A stretch of DNA of 64,000 nucleotides from Plumapathes pennacea (Eukaryota; Cnidaria; Anthozoa; Antipatharia; Myriopathidae): positions 4,646,501 through 4,710,500 of the forward strand of contig OZ038468.1 in the NCBI GenBank assembly GCA_964036295.1, read 5' to 3'. The first letter of the stretch is position 1. The number at the start of each line of letters is the position of its first letter. This document shows, piece by piece, positions 1-11,700 of this stretch. The notes beneath the pieces were generated by a model. The model was not told where the DNA came from. It saw only the letters and a list, made by a program, of their open reading frames with translations, and searched no databases. The translations under genes and the position numbers were made by a program.

Positions 1-179
1 TACTCCTTGGGAGCGTGCAAACCAGTTTTCCTGAAAAAACAACCTTATCCTATTTCAGACCAAAATATACATTTTTCAACCCTATTTCAGACCTTTATTC
101 CAAATTTCCCCCTTTTCAGACCTGAAAATCAAAATGTACCTCAAAAATTTATAACCAAATACCAAAATAAGGAAATCTA

Positions 180-460
180 TTGGTATGATTGTTTTGTATT
201 TGGTTGTTTGTTTGTTGGTCCATTTGGTTCATTTGTTCGTGTCTTGGTTTGTTTTTTGGTTTGTTCATTGGCTCATTTGTTCATTGTTTTGTTTGTTTGC
301 TCTTTGGTCCAGTGGTTCGTTCATTAATTTGTTCATTCATCGGTGCGTTTGTTTGTTTGTTTGTTTCTTGGTTCGTTCATTGGCTCGTTCGTTCATTGAT
401 CCATTCTTTCATTTATTTGTTAACTGATTCATTGGGTTACTGGTTCATAATACATGTCTG
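180..460. repeat. T-rich low-complexity array
   Basis: Degenerate short-period array built from TTGTT, CATTGG and GTTCGTTC-like words. Open frames across it only reflect the absence of stops in T/G-rich sequence and give Phe/Leu/Val/Cys-rich nonsense. No gene supported. Confidence 0.75.
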
Positions 461-645
461 ATTCAGCGCAGGAGTTGTATCAACTTTATCTTTGATAGAT
501 CGAAAAGCAATATGCTCTAAACTAAGTTGAAAAAGTCAGATCTACAAGTAGCCACCACTGTATAAAATTTCATTCTTCAGCTTTCTGTGTACAGATGAGC
601 CGTCCTGTAAACCGTTACTTAACACATCAGCTTTCTTTGTTGCAG

Positions 646-1482
646 TCAGACCTGGTGAGCGCTATCGAGAGATTGGGAACATTATCCAGTAGCATGTGCA
701 AGCCCATGGGTACTCTGTGGTGCGCAGCTACTGTGGGCACGGAATACACGAGTAAGCGGTCACTCATGAAAGTCTTAACATTGTTGATTGTCAAGTGTTG
801 CTTCACTGGAGTCATTTTGTTAAACCTGGGTTAGCTTTTTAGTTGAACAATCTGGCCCTGTATGTTGTGATCGGGGAATCTTTACTGCCGTAAACTTTAA
901 AATGGTTGTTTTTCTTTTTTTCTTTTGGTCAGGCTTTTCCACACTGCCCCGAGCGTCCCTCACTATGCAAGTAAGTTCGTATCATATATTGTTTTGGATC
1001 AACCTCAATTTTCTCCTTAAGTCTCACCAGACAGATATACCATACACTAAGGAATACTTGGCTTTTAATAATTTTCCCTGATGAAAGGTGATTGAACTAT
1101 CAATTCTCACTACGACACTTGTACAGTTTCTCTTAAATGTTTGTGAGAAAAGCATGACAGTCGAGGGATTTTGTTTTCGCAGAGAACAAGGCAGTAGGAG
1201 TGATGAAAGCTGGACATAAATTTACTATCGAACCAATGATTTCTCAAGGTGAGAGTTTTGGAGAACTTTTTAGAGCAAGGGTTCAAGTCTATACAGTTGA
1301 AGTTGAGTGGGCAGATATGATGTTATTGTCCGTGAGCTCGTTATTGTTTTTGTGAGGAATTCATCTTGTTGCTGTGTTGTTAGTTTAACGAATTTGTTTT
1401 TCCTGTTGTGCTTTCAACTCGCTGCTCTCCAGGAACGTGGCGTGATGAAATGTGGCCTGACCAGTGGACAGTCGTTACTAAG
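646..1482 (+). pseudogene. METAP1: Methionine aminopeptidase 1 copy, four internal exons
   Basis: Four exons can be read through GT-AG introns in consistent phase: 646-751, 933-970, 1183-1248 and 1433-1482. The conceptual peptides match the catalytic core of type-1 methionine aminopeptidase (removal of initiator Met): RPGERYREIGNIIQ, VVRSYCGHGIH, LFHTAPSVPHYA, KAGHKFTIEPMISQG and TWRDEMWPDQWTVVTK. The family's metal-binding His (in FHTAP) and Glu (in TIEPM) are present. An in-frame TAG at 690-692 sits where the family has Lys or Arg. The upstream exons with the first two metal Asp residues and the final exon with the last metal Glu were not found. The retained introns argue for a genomic duplication rather than a retrocopy. 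I infer a decayed fragment; an assembly error at the TAG is the alternative. Confidence 0.82.
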
Positions 1483-1589
1483 GTGATTGTGCTGCTCTTT
1501 CTTTCAAGAGCCTTTTTTCTTTTTCGTGTCCTCGTTCCCTTGTTCTTTGTCCCTGTCCCTGTCCCCGGCCCCGGCCCCGGCCCCGGTTC

Positions 1590-1860
1590 TTATTCTTGTT
1601 CTTGTTCTGTCCTTGTCCTCGTCCTTGTAATTCTTGCTCTTGTTCTTGTTCTTGTCCTTGTCCTTGCTTTTGTCCTTGTTCTTGTTCTTGTCTTTGTCCT
1701 TGCTTTTGTCCTTGTTCTTGTTCTTGTCTTTGTCCTTACTTTTGTCCTTGTTCTTGTTCTTGTCTTTGTCCTTACTTTTGTCCTTGTTCTTGTTCTTGTC
1801 TTTGTCCTTACTTTTGTCCTTGTTCTTGTTCTTGTCTTTGTTGTTCCGTTCTTGTGCTCT
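1590..1860. repeat. 36-bp minisatellite
   Basis: Near-identical 36-bp units made of CTTGTT and CTTGTC words start at about 1674, 1710, 1746, 1782 and 1818, with a degenerate leader from about 1590. The period is a multiple of three, so all three forward frames stay open. The array lies just downstream of the last METAP1 exon, where the missing final exon would be expected. Confidence 0.9.
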
Positions 1861-2028
1861 TGCCCTTGCCCTTGCTCGTTTTTAATGTTAATAAAAAATT
1901 TTAATGTTATTTTTATTATACATCAGAAAAATGCAACCTAAACATTCGGTAACGGGACTACAAAAGATTTCCTTATTTCCTTAATTTATTCCTGAATAAA
2001 TGCAGTTTTGTACGTTGGTTGTGATCCC

Positions 2029-2166
2029 CAGTAATTAACCCGCGTAGCGGCTCTTCCGGGCAAGAGGAGGCGAAAGGGCCTGGTCCAGGGCGAACGCAAC
2101 CGCGAGGGGAACATGGACCCCCTCCCTCCCCTCCCCGGGAAAACCGCTACGCAGACCACAGTAATT
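2029..2166. mobile_element. Foldback MITE-like element
   Basis: Arms GCGTAGCGG-CTCTTCCGGG (about 2042-2060) and CCCGGGAAAACCGCTACGC (about 2134-2152) are inverted copies, giving a GC-rich hairpin of about 125 bp. CAGTAATT occurs on both sides and may be a target-site duplication. A diverged copy lies at 23210-23345. Confidence 0.7.
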
Positions 2167-3930
2167 TATACTTGCTTATACATGCAAGATAGGGTTCTCG
2201 AGAATTAAAAAGAAACTGTCTTTTTCTCTGCCTCGTGAGCTATCTTTGTACAGATAAAACAATACAAGTATAAAGTCACATGCACACGTACACGAGAACG
2301 AAAACGTGTCGGTTTTTCGGAAAACTTTACTTTGCAGGTTTTCGTTCAAAGTTTAAATAAATTACTGATTTTGCGTCTAGTTTTTTATTTTTATGCAGAC
2401 AATGTGAATGAAAATTAGGGCTTTTTGTCAAAACACAGATTGGATTTAAGATGGAGCGAGACATTTATCCGAACATCTGCCTCAATGACGTGGTTTCGTC
2501 TACTCATTCGTTCATTTACAAAGTACTGCTGTTAATTCAGCTTTAAAATGCTCAACATTTATAGTTATTCACAAAAAAAATCTTCAAGTACTGTATGTTA
2601 GATTCTAATCACGGATAATTTTTCGAGGACACTATCTGTTATGAGAAGCGAATAATTGCCCGAGAACGGCGCTGAGCTTCGAGGAACAGATAATGTTCAA
2701 GCTCTCTAATCGAGTCAAGTGGAAATGGAGTGCTAATTCATCTTTCAACGTTCGAAGGCCTAAAAATGGGTGATAAAGGATTTCGGCGCACAAATGACTG
2801 TGGTTGAATAGGCGCCAAAGTGAACTCTTTAGCATTCGTAGCCTTTGGACTCAAAGTTCGCGTACAGTTGATTCAGAGGTATCTGCTCATTACGTGGACC
2901 AGAAATACCAACTTTACTCGATCCTTTGCTTAATTAATGCTTAATTAATTCATCGACTTTCAGGGCCATTAAAATGGCGGATATAGGATCTCGGCGAGCA
3001 AAGGACTGTGGTTAAATAGGCGCCAAAGTGAACTCTTTAGCATTCGTAGTCTTTGGACTCAAAGTTCGCGTACAGTTGATTCAGAGATATCTGCTCATTA
3101 CATGGACCAGAAATACCAACTTTACTCGATCTTTTGCTGTTTGTCTGGCTTTGCACCACTTGGTTCTTTGCGATCCACTTCTGTTTCTTCAACTGGAAAG
3201 CTGTGCGCACCTCCTTATTCATCAGAACTTCAAAGATGAAAATCAGGAATCCCTGGAGATAGAAATGATTAAAATCAATCAACAATTTACTCCATTAGTT
3301 TATTTGACTTGGTTTGTATTCATATAAAGTTCCGCTCACTTGTAAGGAGTTGAGTATGTTGAAGATGTAGGTAAAAGCGAGTCCTGCTCCGCCTACAGCC
3401 AGCAATCCAAAGATCCATGTCACACCAAGAACAGGTGTGATAAGAATCGATGCTCTGATGGCTTGCCTTGAAGAAACAAACAAACAAGTAAACAAACAGA
3501 TAAATAAAGAAGCAAATAAACAAAAAATAAACAGACAGACAGATAGATAGACAAATACACAAACAAAATCCAAAGATCAAGGTCCTTACCTGACTTTGTT
3601 TTCTTCTTCGTTGCCAACGTTTTGCAGTTTTGACAATTCACGCACAATGAGAACAATGATGACAATATTCAGCTGATTCAGAAACACAGACAATAGTTAT
3701 AACAAAGCTAACAACAAAGTGCGATCCATGTCGTTTATCAGACACTGAACATAATAAATATATTAATCATAATGAATAGTCTCCCCGATTAGCCAAGGCA
3801 CTAGTGCCAAGCTAGAAACCTTGAGACCTTGATTAAAGTTTTTTTTCTTGCTGACTTTGAACTCTTTGTGGTCATTGCCTGTAAAAGTTTAGACTCACCA
3901 AAGCTACAACAGAGACAGGAGCTGCGAATG
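2030..3930. repeat. Segmental duplication, copy 1
   Basis: This segment, holding the last exons of the adhesion GPCR and downstream DNA, is copied at about 23210-25755. It contains a tandem duplication of about 205 bp (about 2760-2940 and 2965-3140) that includes the sequence complementary to the receptor's C-terminal tail. In this copy the downstream member of the pair supplies the coding tail. Confidence 0.8.
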
Positions 3931-5736
3931 TCCAGATCAGATTGTTGGAGGTGGAAAGCCAGCAGCTGTGGGAAGAAAGTTGATTAAAGCGGCCTTCTTA
4001 GCTACAGTAAATTACTGAAACCCCATATCCGGCTCACAAAAAACTGAAAGCAAATTTATTTTCATCTGACTCCTTCGAGACAAAAGATTAGTTTCATTTG
4101 GCCTAAAAGAGCTTTGTACCCATTTCACCACGGATTTATGATGGATTTTTTTGTGTTGGGAGCCAAGTCCACCCTTTGGTAGTTTACACATTTACAGATG
4201 CAAGCAATAGCATTTAATTGGCTAAAAGGGCCTAACCATTAGTTGCGAAATTTAGATAATAAAAGGGGTCCTATACTTAAGCAGCTGGTAACAAGCTTTA
4301 TGGTCATACAAGATAAATTAGAAAGTAAAAAAAACTATCTTCAACGTCATACAACAATCTGATTTCTAGTGCGTTGCAACTATGCGATACTTACATGTTG
4401 TCCTGAACGTAGTTGCCATGGATACCACCTGATGATGCCGAGGCAATGATAAGTGACAGAAGGACCACCACAACAGGGAAACCTAAAAACAAATAAACAA
4501 ATAAACACAAACACATTTCTCGGTCCTTCCTAAATTAGATAGGGATAGTTAGAGAGGAACAATTGAGAAGTCAATTTGAGTTCAAACTTTTAATTTAGTA
4601 ACTTACCCCAGGCAAATATATAGAGCAAGGCTGTTTTAGTGAAGATGTTGAAGACCTTGACAATTTTGGTGTACATGATCAACCCCTCAACCAACATCCA
4701 ATCCATAGCGACCAGGTACAGATAATGAAGCAACGCAGAGACAAAGATGCATACAGCCTGAAAAGATGGGAAGAAATCGGGGACTAAGATTGATCGTTTG
4801 TTTGGTGATGGGAGAGAACGAAAAACCAAAAGGGAAAAAAAAATTCGAGGAGCGATGGTCGCTGTTGTTTTAAGTTATCACATGACTATTGACATTGTCT
4901 TGCTTCACGACTAAAATTTGAAATCTCTTTACAGGATCCTTGACAAAGAAACTGGTGGACCGATTTCACCTTTTTTATTTCTTGACGTCTGATCCAGTTT
5001 TGATATCCGCCAAGCGAAGACGTGTTACAGGTCAGTAATAATCTGTTTGTATTTACTGTGAAGTGATATTTTATAGGTTATTAACCCCTAATTATATAGG
5101 TCCAATAGCCTGGTAACAGAAAATTCCTTCCAATCATACAAGTCTGTCCCCTCCCCCACTTTTTCACGACTGATGCGTTGTAAACATTTCACCTTGTTGT
5201 CAGTTGATTCTATTCCGGATATAAACGTAACTTGTGCTGCGATCAAGGAGCTGAAGAGGTTGATGCGAACTCGGATAGATGCAGATCCTTTTTTACCATA
5301 ATCACTGAAAATGACCACACGGTTAGCTGCATTCGAGTTGAAAAACCTGACCCAAATCGTTCAATTCAAATCACTATTGAACTAAACCATGGATTATTTT
5401 TACATATTTTGTCACTTTTAAGCCTGAAAATATACTTTTGGTTCTTCCTTGGTATATTTTTGAAGAGAAAGCAGTGTTTAGTTTTTCTATTAGTTCAAGG
5501 TATGCTGTACATTTTGGGTTCCAACGTTTTGAGTAACTGAAGAAAAGGGAAAGAAGAAAAACGGAAGTGTTAGGAATACACAACGCTAAATTAATGCGTT
5601 CAGTATTTTAGGTGTGTGAATAGTTTGTATGTACGTACAACAGCACCATGTAGATCAAAAGGGCCAACACCTCCCCGATCAAGGAAAGAGCACTTCCAAT
5701 GTAGAATATAATGTCCGCAGCCAGTTTTTCCACATG
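3037..5736 (-). CDS. Receptor seven-transmembrane region and tail
   Basis: TM1 in 5736-5639 (ADIIFYIGSALSLIGEVLAL). TM2 in 5304-5193 (RINLFSSLIAAQVTFISGI). TM3 in 4757-4607 (HYLYLVAMDWMLVEGLIMY, the adhesion-family TM3 signature), running into the start of TM4. Rest of TM4 in 4482-4395 (GFPVVVVLLSLIIASA). CWLSTSNN loop and TM5 in 3965-3899 and 3672-3590. TM6 in 3466-3340 (PVLGVTWIFGLLAV). TM7 joins LNSLQ to GFLIFIFEVLMNKEVR in 3252-3037. The extracellular-loop Cys before WLS is kept. The tail is about 50 residues, Lys/Ser-rich, and stops at 3037. All donors and acceptors are canonical. Confidence 0.92.
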
Positions 5737-8700
5737 CTTTTGAGATGACCAAGAAAAGAACAAAACAAACAAACAATGTTCACATAGTTCCGCGATGTGT
5801 TAAGCCCCATGCACACGAGCAAGTTTTCTATGACAAGTTTTCTGTGACAAATTATTTGCTCGTGCATACGGTCGAGCAATTTTCTTTTAACAAGTTTTTT
5901 GACAAATTTTCGTTGTTTCTTTTCCTTCTGACTTGGAGTTCCATAAACTTTTTGCGTGATCTCAAAGCTTCCAGTAAGAAGCTAATTGCATTATATGGCT
6001 AATTCAAAGACTTTGTTGTCAATGTTGTGGATGCCGCCATCTTGACCGTGCGAACACACTCGCAAAATGAAGACATGGGAGCTAAAGTTTCCGAAAAACT
6101 TTGACAAGTTTTCGTGCACACGAGCAAATTTCACCTGTGACAAGTTTTCCTTGTCATAAAAAAGCTAGTACGCCAGCGTTTCAGCAAATGCATTTGTCAC
6201 AGAAAATTTGCCCACATTTTCTCATGTACACGAGCAAAAAGAACTTGTCATAGAAAACTTGCTCGTGTGCTTTAGCTGTTACGCAGTGTTGATAAAGAGA
6301 GGAAATGAAAGGACGTTAGTCACAGTGAAACAACATCCTCATCACATCGAGAAACTAAATCCTCAGTCAGTATAGGGCTTCACCTGTTGTCCGTTGACTT
6401 GCATCAGAACAGCGAACGTCGTCAGATGGTTACAGCTGCCAACAGTTTCTGTTTCGTTGCTTCTTTTTATCGTGCATCCTCGACTGGACCAGGATCCGTT
6501 AAACTTCGATCTAAAAGTATGTGTAGTAGTTTACACTTTTAAATACATTTATGGACGGGTAGTGGTATGTGCATGATCATGTTAGGCGTTGGTTCGTTAT
6601 AACTGTGCTATTTGTAGCCAAAAATGAGGCCTGGTGGGAAATCTCTTTAAAAACTTGCGTCAACTTGCATCTCGTTTGGCCAACGCTTTAGCCTTTTGTC
6701 GCAACGAGTAATTAACTATGGGTTAGGAGGTTGAGAGTGGATGACCTTTTAAAGAGAAAACAAAGCAAAACAAAAAACGAACACACTTGATCGAGAAGTT
6801 CCAGAAGACGAAGCTTGGTACACCTGTTGATTTCTAGAAGAAAAGGAAAAACACTGTGGTCCAGCACAGAGATTTCAGATAAACATGATACAAGAAACAC
6901 GTGTCCAGCTATTAGCGAATTAAGAAATATATAACGCGTCACCGTGTAATATAGCCTCATACTACATTGTTATTGAGCCAATTAGGGCGCGCGTAGTATC
7001 ATGTTATTTTATAAATCATAAAATTACACCTCAGCTATCGCATTTCACGCAGTGCGATGTCTGCACCTAAACTGTTTCATTCTTGACATCAAAATTTATT
7101 AAGCTGCCGTCTGCTAGTCGGAGACATTTATTTTTCAAGTAAACAACATAAACACGTGACTACCTTCAAATGACGAATTGTGAGCGTGATGTTCGTGTCC
7201 AGTAATGGGGGGAGTCTGGGTTGGAGTGTGAGAGTCAGCAGCGGTGAAACTAAATCACGAGTTCCATCTTGCCTGTCACGTGATAAAAACATGTTTTCAT
7301 AATACACAGCGGTCAGCTTAATTTAAAATAAACTAGACAGGCCTTGCCAGTGAGCTCGCGGCGTGAGTTGGGTCGAGACCAGAATATAAAATGGAAAGTA
7401 GGGGACAAGAGCGGAACTCCCAAGAGAGACTTCCAATTTCTCACCATAAAAATATCACACAGTATAGAGAACTTGGCTTTTGACACCTTGCTCTTTTGAC
7501 ACCTTGATTAAACTAAAAATTATTATTACAACACTCATACACTTGCTTCTTAAAGTTGAGCGACCCTGCATCTTGAGAATGCGTGACATATCTTTTTATG
7601 CACAATCGATTATGACAGTTTGACCTTGACTCATATTTTTAATCAGAGGCCACGATTAATCCAGCCTTCGCTTCACTACTTATGTGTTTTCTTTTGTTAA
7701 CTCAATACGTTTCTTCTATCAGACTTTCGAGTATTCGTGCTCTAACAAATATAAAATTGAAAGCGAGGAATGTCACACGAGAGATGTTTACAATATTATT
7801 GCGCTTTTGTTTACAGTGTGTTCAGTCCATTTGTGACTGCAAACTCAATCCTCAGAATTATTTCGGTGTATTTTTCATTTCTGGTATTCAATGACCATTG
7901 CGAAACAAAGACTACATGATCGAATGAAAGAAACACTTCAACAGGCAATGTACGATACGCAGAAGAATTTTATGAGGCAACAGATGTCATTTACAGAGTA
8001 AAGCATAAAGCGTCATTGTTTTACGGCTAAAGCTCACCGTAGCTTTGGTTTCTGTTTTCGCCCTGTTATCTTCCCAAAAGTATTTCGTGTCGCCACAGAA
8101 AGTTTCGTCGGGACTAAATACTTATCGGCGACAGAGATATTTGCAATACCCCAGAAGTACCATCAAACATTTGTTTACGGCTATTCTCAAAGCTTGTGCG
8201 GTGAACGCGAGCCAAAATCTTTTCCTAAAATCCAGTTTATCCGTGCACATTCCACAGAGCCAAATGGCATTGAGTTTGAATGGGATGCAGTTTACTTTTT
8301 CGCTTCACTACTTATGTGTTTTCTTTTATTAACTCAATACGTTTTTTCTATCAGGCTTTCGAGTATTCGTGCTCTGTAACAAATATAAAATTGAAAGCGA
8401 GGAATGTCACACGAGAGATGTTTACAATATTATTGTGCTTTTGTTCACAGTGTGTTCAGTCCATTTGTGACTGCAAACTCAATCCTCAGAATTATTTCGG
8501 TGTATTTTTCATTTCTGGTATTCAATGACCATTGCGAAACAAAGGCTACATGATCGAATGAAAGAAACACTTTAACAGGCAATGTACGATACGCAGAAGA
8601 ATTTTATGAGGCAACACATGTCATGTACAGAGTAAAGCATAAAGCGTCATTGTTTTACGGCTAAAGCTCACCGTAGCTTTGGTTTCTGCTTTCGCCCTGT

Positions 8701-11700
8701 TATCTTCCCAAAAGTATTTCGTGTCGCCACAGAAAGTTTCGTCGGGACTAAATATTTATCGGCGACAGCGGTACCATCAAATATTTGTTTACGGCTATTC
8801 TCAAAGCTTCCGCGGTGAACGCGAGCCAAAATCGCTCCCGAAAATCCAGTTTATCCGTGCCTATTCCACAGAGCCAAATGGTGTTGAGTTTGGATGGGAT
8901 GCAGTTAACTTTTACACACAAGTAACGAGCAATTCACTGGCCACATCTCGAGTTGTTTAGCGAAGTCAATTACGTCATCGCCCAGCACGTGATAATATGA
9001 ACCAATCATCGTGTGCTGATTCTCGACCCACAAAAAGGAAAAAAAATAAAATAAAATGCCCATTTTTAAGCTCGCTTGGGCCCCAGGCCCCCACGAGCAA
9101 AGAGTAAACTAAATTTGGTCACAAAATTCTATTACGTAAATTTGGGGCACTAAAAAGTTCTTGCGGAATACATATCAAGGAATTTTTCTCAGGAAACTTA
9201 AAATCCGCTTCGTTAGTTCGAGATTTTGAAAGTTTAACTGCTGAGTACTACATTGTGTCATTAGCCATGCTCACATACTTTGCTTCACAATACTTCTCTG
9301 CATGGGCCACTGAAACTTTTTAGTTTAGGATTGTACCACATGAAAATGTGTATTAAATTATGTATTTGCTTTACTGAACTTAGTGATTGCCATCTAATAA
9401 ACTAGCTATTGTAATTATAGTGTAGTTGTAGTGGATAGGAATTCCTAAGACTTGGACCCCTTTTTAAAACATTGTTTATAAACTTACCCGTCAATCATAC
9501 GATGGGTTTCTTGAGACAAGCGATGCGCAGTTTTATTACTCAAAATGGCCAATATGCGCCTCCCTACAAATACATTGTACTTTTAGTCTTGTTAAATCTC
9601 GAAGTATGCAACAATTGATCACTCAAACTGTCGTATTCTAATCATTTATTGTTTGTTTTGCCATCCGTTCTAACCTTAACCACTATTTATCTATTGAAAG
9701 GATTTGATTATAGAACCGTGTTTGGTGACTGTCGAAAGTCAGCGTGTGTGCAATTGCTTTGGTTCGGCATTTGCCGCATATTTGGACTGGTCCAGACAAG
9801 TTTAGCAGCATTTTTTGGCCAATCAGGAACAAAAGCAAAATCCGCTAACGATACACTAAGACAAGCAAGCAGTGGCGATGGCTTTTTCTCGCACTGTTGA
9901 ATGGTCTCTTCTTCAAAGTAAAAGCAGTTGGTTAAAAATGTTTTCTTTTAGGCTTTTTGATTTGAGCTGCAAAATATTTGGTTTTGGTTTTACGAGAGTC
10001 AACTGACAACCTCTCTAACAACTGAAATCGAGACTTAGACATCTAAGACCTCACTGACACACTTCAAAGTTGCTTGAGCTCTTTTTGTTTCTTACAATAG
10101 CGCTTATTACAGTAATCGATATATAACTGTTAACAAAATGTCCCTGCTTTTAGAATGATTCAAAGGAGCCATTATTTTGTCGTGTTTTTCTTACCTTCTC
10201 CCTGAAAAAGCTCTCCTGGTAGCTCGAGTTCAAACTCGCTTCTGGAAAACTCGAAGGAGCTTTTGTTTTTCACGTCGCTTGCACTGACTAACAGTGTAAC
10301 CATAACTGTGGAGAGAACTTAACATTGTTTACAGAGAGCAAAGTTAAAGCACAGAGTATCTGCTTCAAAAAAGCTGAACATTACAGCAAATAGAACAGTA
10401 TTAATTAAATACCTCTTGTCCGAGCTAGAATACTGTAGCCCTCATTTCTCGCATGTACAATACTAGTAATATTTAACATTATATATACGAACGCAAGTAC
10501 AGCTTTGGCTAACAAAAAGAAATTTGATTAAACGCCCTTCAGTAAGCATGACCACAACCGTGATTTATTAACGTACCTACACCCGCAAGGTCTTTACGGG
10601 CTAGGAGTTCTGCGATGGACGAACTGCAGTTAAGCTTAAAATCTTCCCATTTTCGAAGAATTGATAAAAAACTGAAATTGTTATTTTTCACGGTATCTTT
10701 AAGTCTGTCGTCGATCATTACAATTGACTCATTCATGGCATTCTGAAAAGAAATTGGAAATTCACTTGATGATGATGGTATATTTTATTAGTTTTATCAC
10801 TTCTAACTATTGCAACAGGTTTTATACGTCCAATGATTGAGCTATTAATCACAATCATTTGGCCAACTGCTGCATTAATAAATATGTATAGTGATTACCA
10901 AAATAGATAGTTTTCTGAAACTATTCATTACATATCATCAGTATTTTTTGATATTGGGGAACGTGTGCTAATTATTGTAGAGGTAACATGTTGTCCTGGT
11001 GTCGACGATGAAGGCAGTATTAACGAAAGAGATGTTGAGAAGTCTTGAGTGCCTAATGATAGTGTGGAAGTCATTGTTGTCCGACTGCTTGAGCTGTTAA
11101 TAGAGGGAACAGTGGCCAAACGTATACGGCTAGTTGTTAATTGCGATTGCTGAACTCGGAAGCTGCAGCTCATGCGGGATGTTGATGAAGAGGAAAGTTT
11201 CTCGATGATGTTCCACGTGTACGAGGCTGAACGTGTAACTGACGTAGATAGATTACTCAAATTTAGAGACGAGAGAGAGAATGCGTTTGGGTAAAAGCCT
11301 GATCAAACGAGTTCAACATCGTCCAACATGTTTAGAAAACATTACAGAGGATAAGGTTTCTGTGACCGAAAGTAAGCCCATAACGTATAGTTGGGCTCGA
11401 GTGCGCCTGCGCAAACCAAACAATGTTGGACAGGCTGTCCAATCAAACTCGAGAACAAAAAAAAAGAAATGTTGGACGATGCTGTTCAGAATGTTTGACA
11501 GAAATTAAATATTAACCAACATCATCCATGACTGTAAAACATGCTGGCCAAACTTAGTCCAACATGTGCCCCATGAACCCTAACTCGGACCTGAACTATA
11601 TTATATTGTAACGCGACCGGGGGACTCAACGAGTAGGCTTTTGTCAACAAGACTTGGCTTTATTGCGTTCCTCACAGTAGCTCGGATACTCACAAATCAA

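Noticed and set aside
1408..1941. Long + strand ORF with Val/Leu repeats
   Set aside because: It begins inside a METAP1 exon frame and then runs through the 36-bp minisatellite. The repeat is stop-free by composition, so the length has no meaning.
6712..6960. Minus-strand frame resembling a membrane segment (LNSLIAGHVFLVS)
   Set aside because: The same DNA contains the 47-nt GPS exon in another frame with correct splice sites and phase. The hydrophobic frame is a coincidence.
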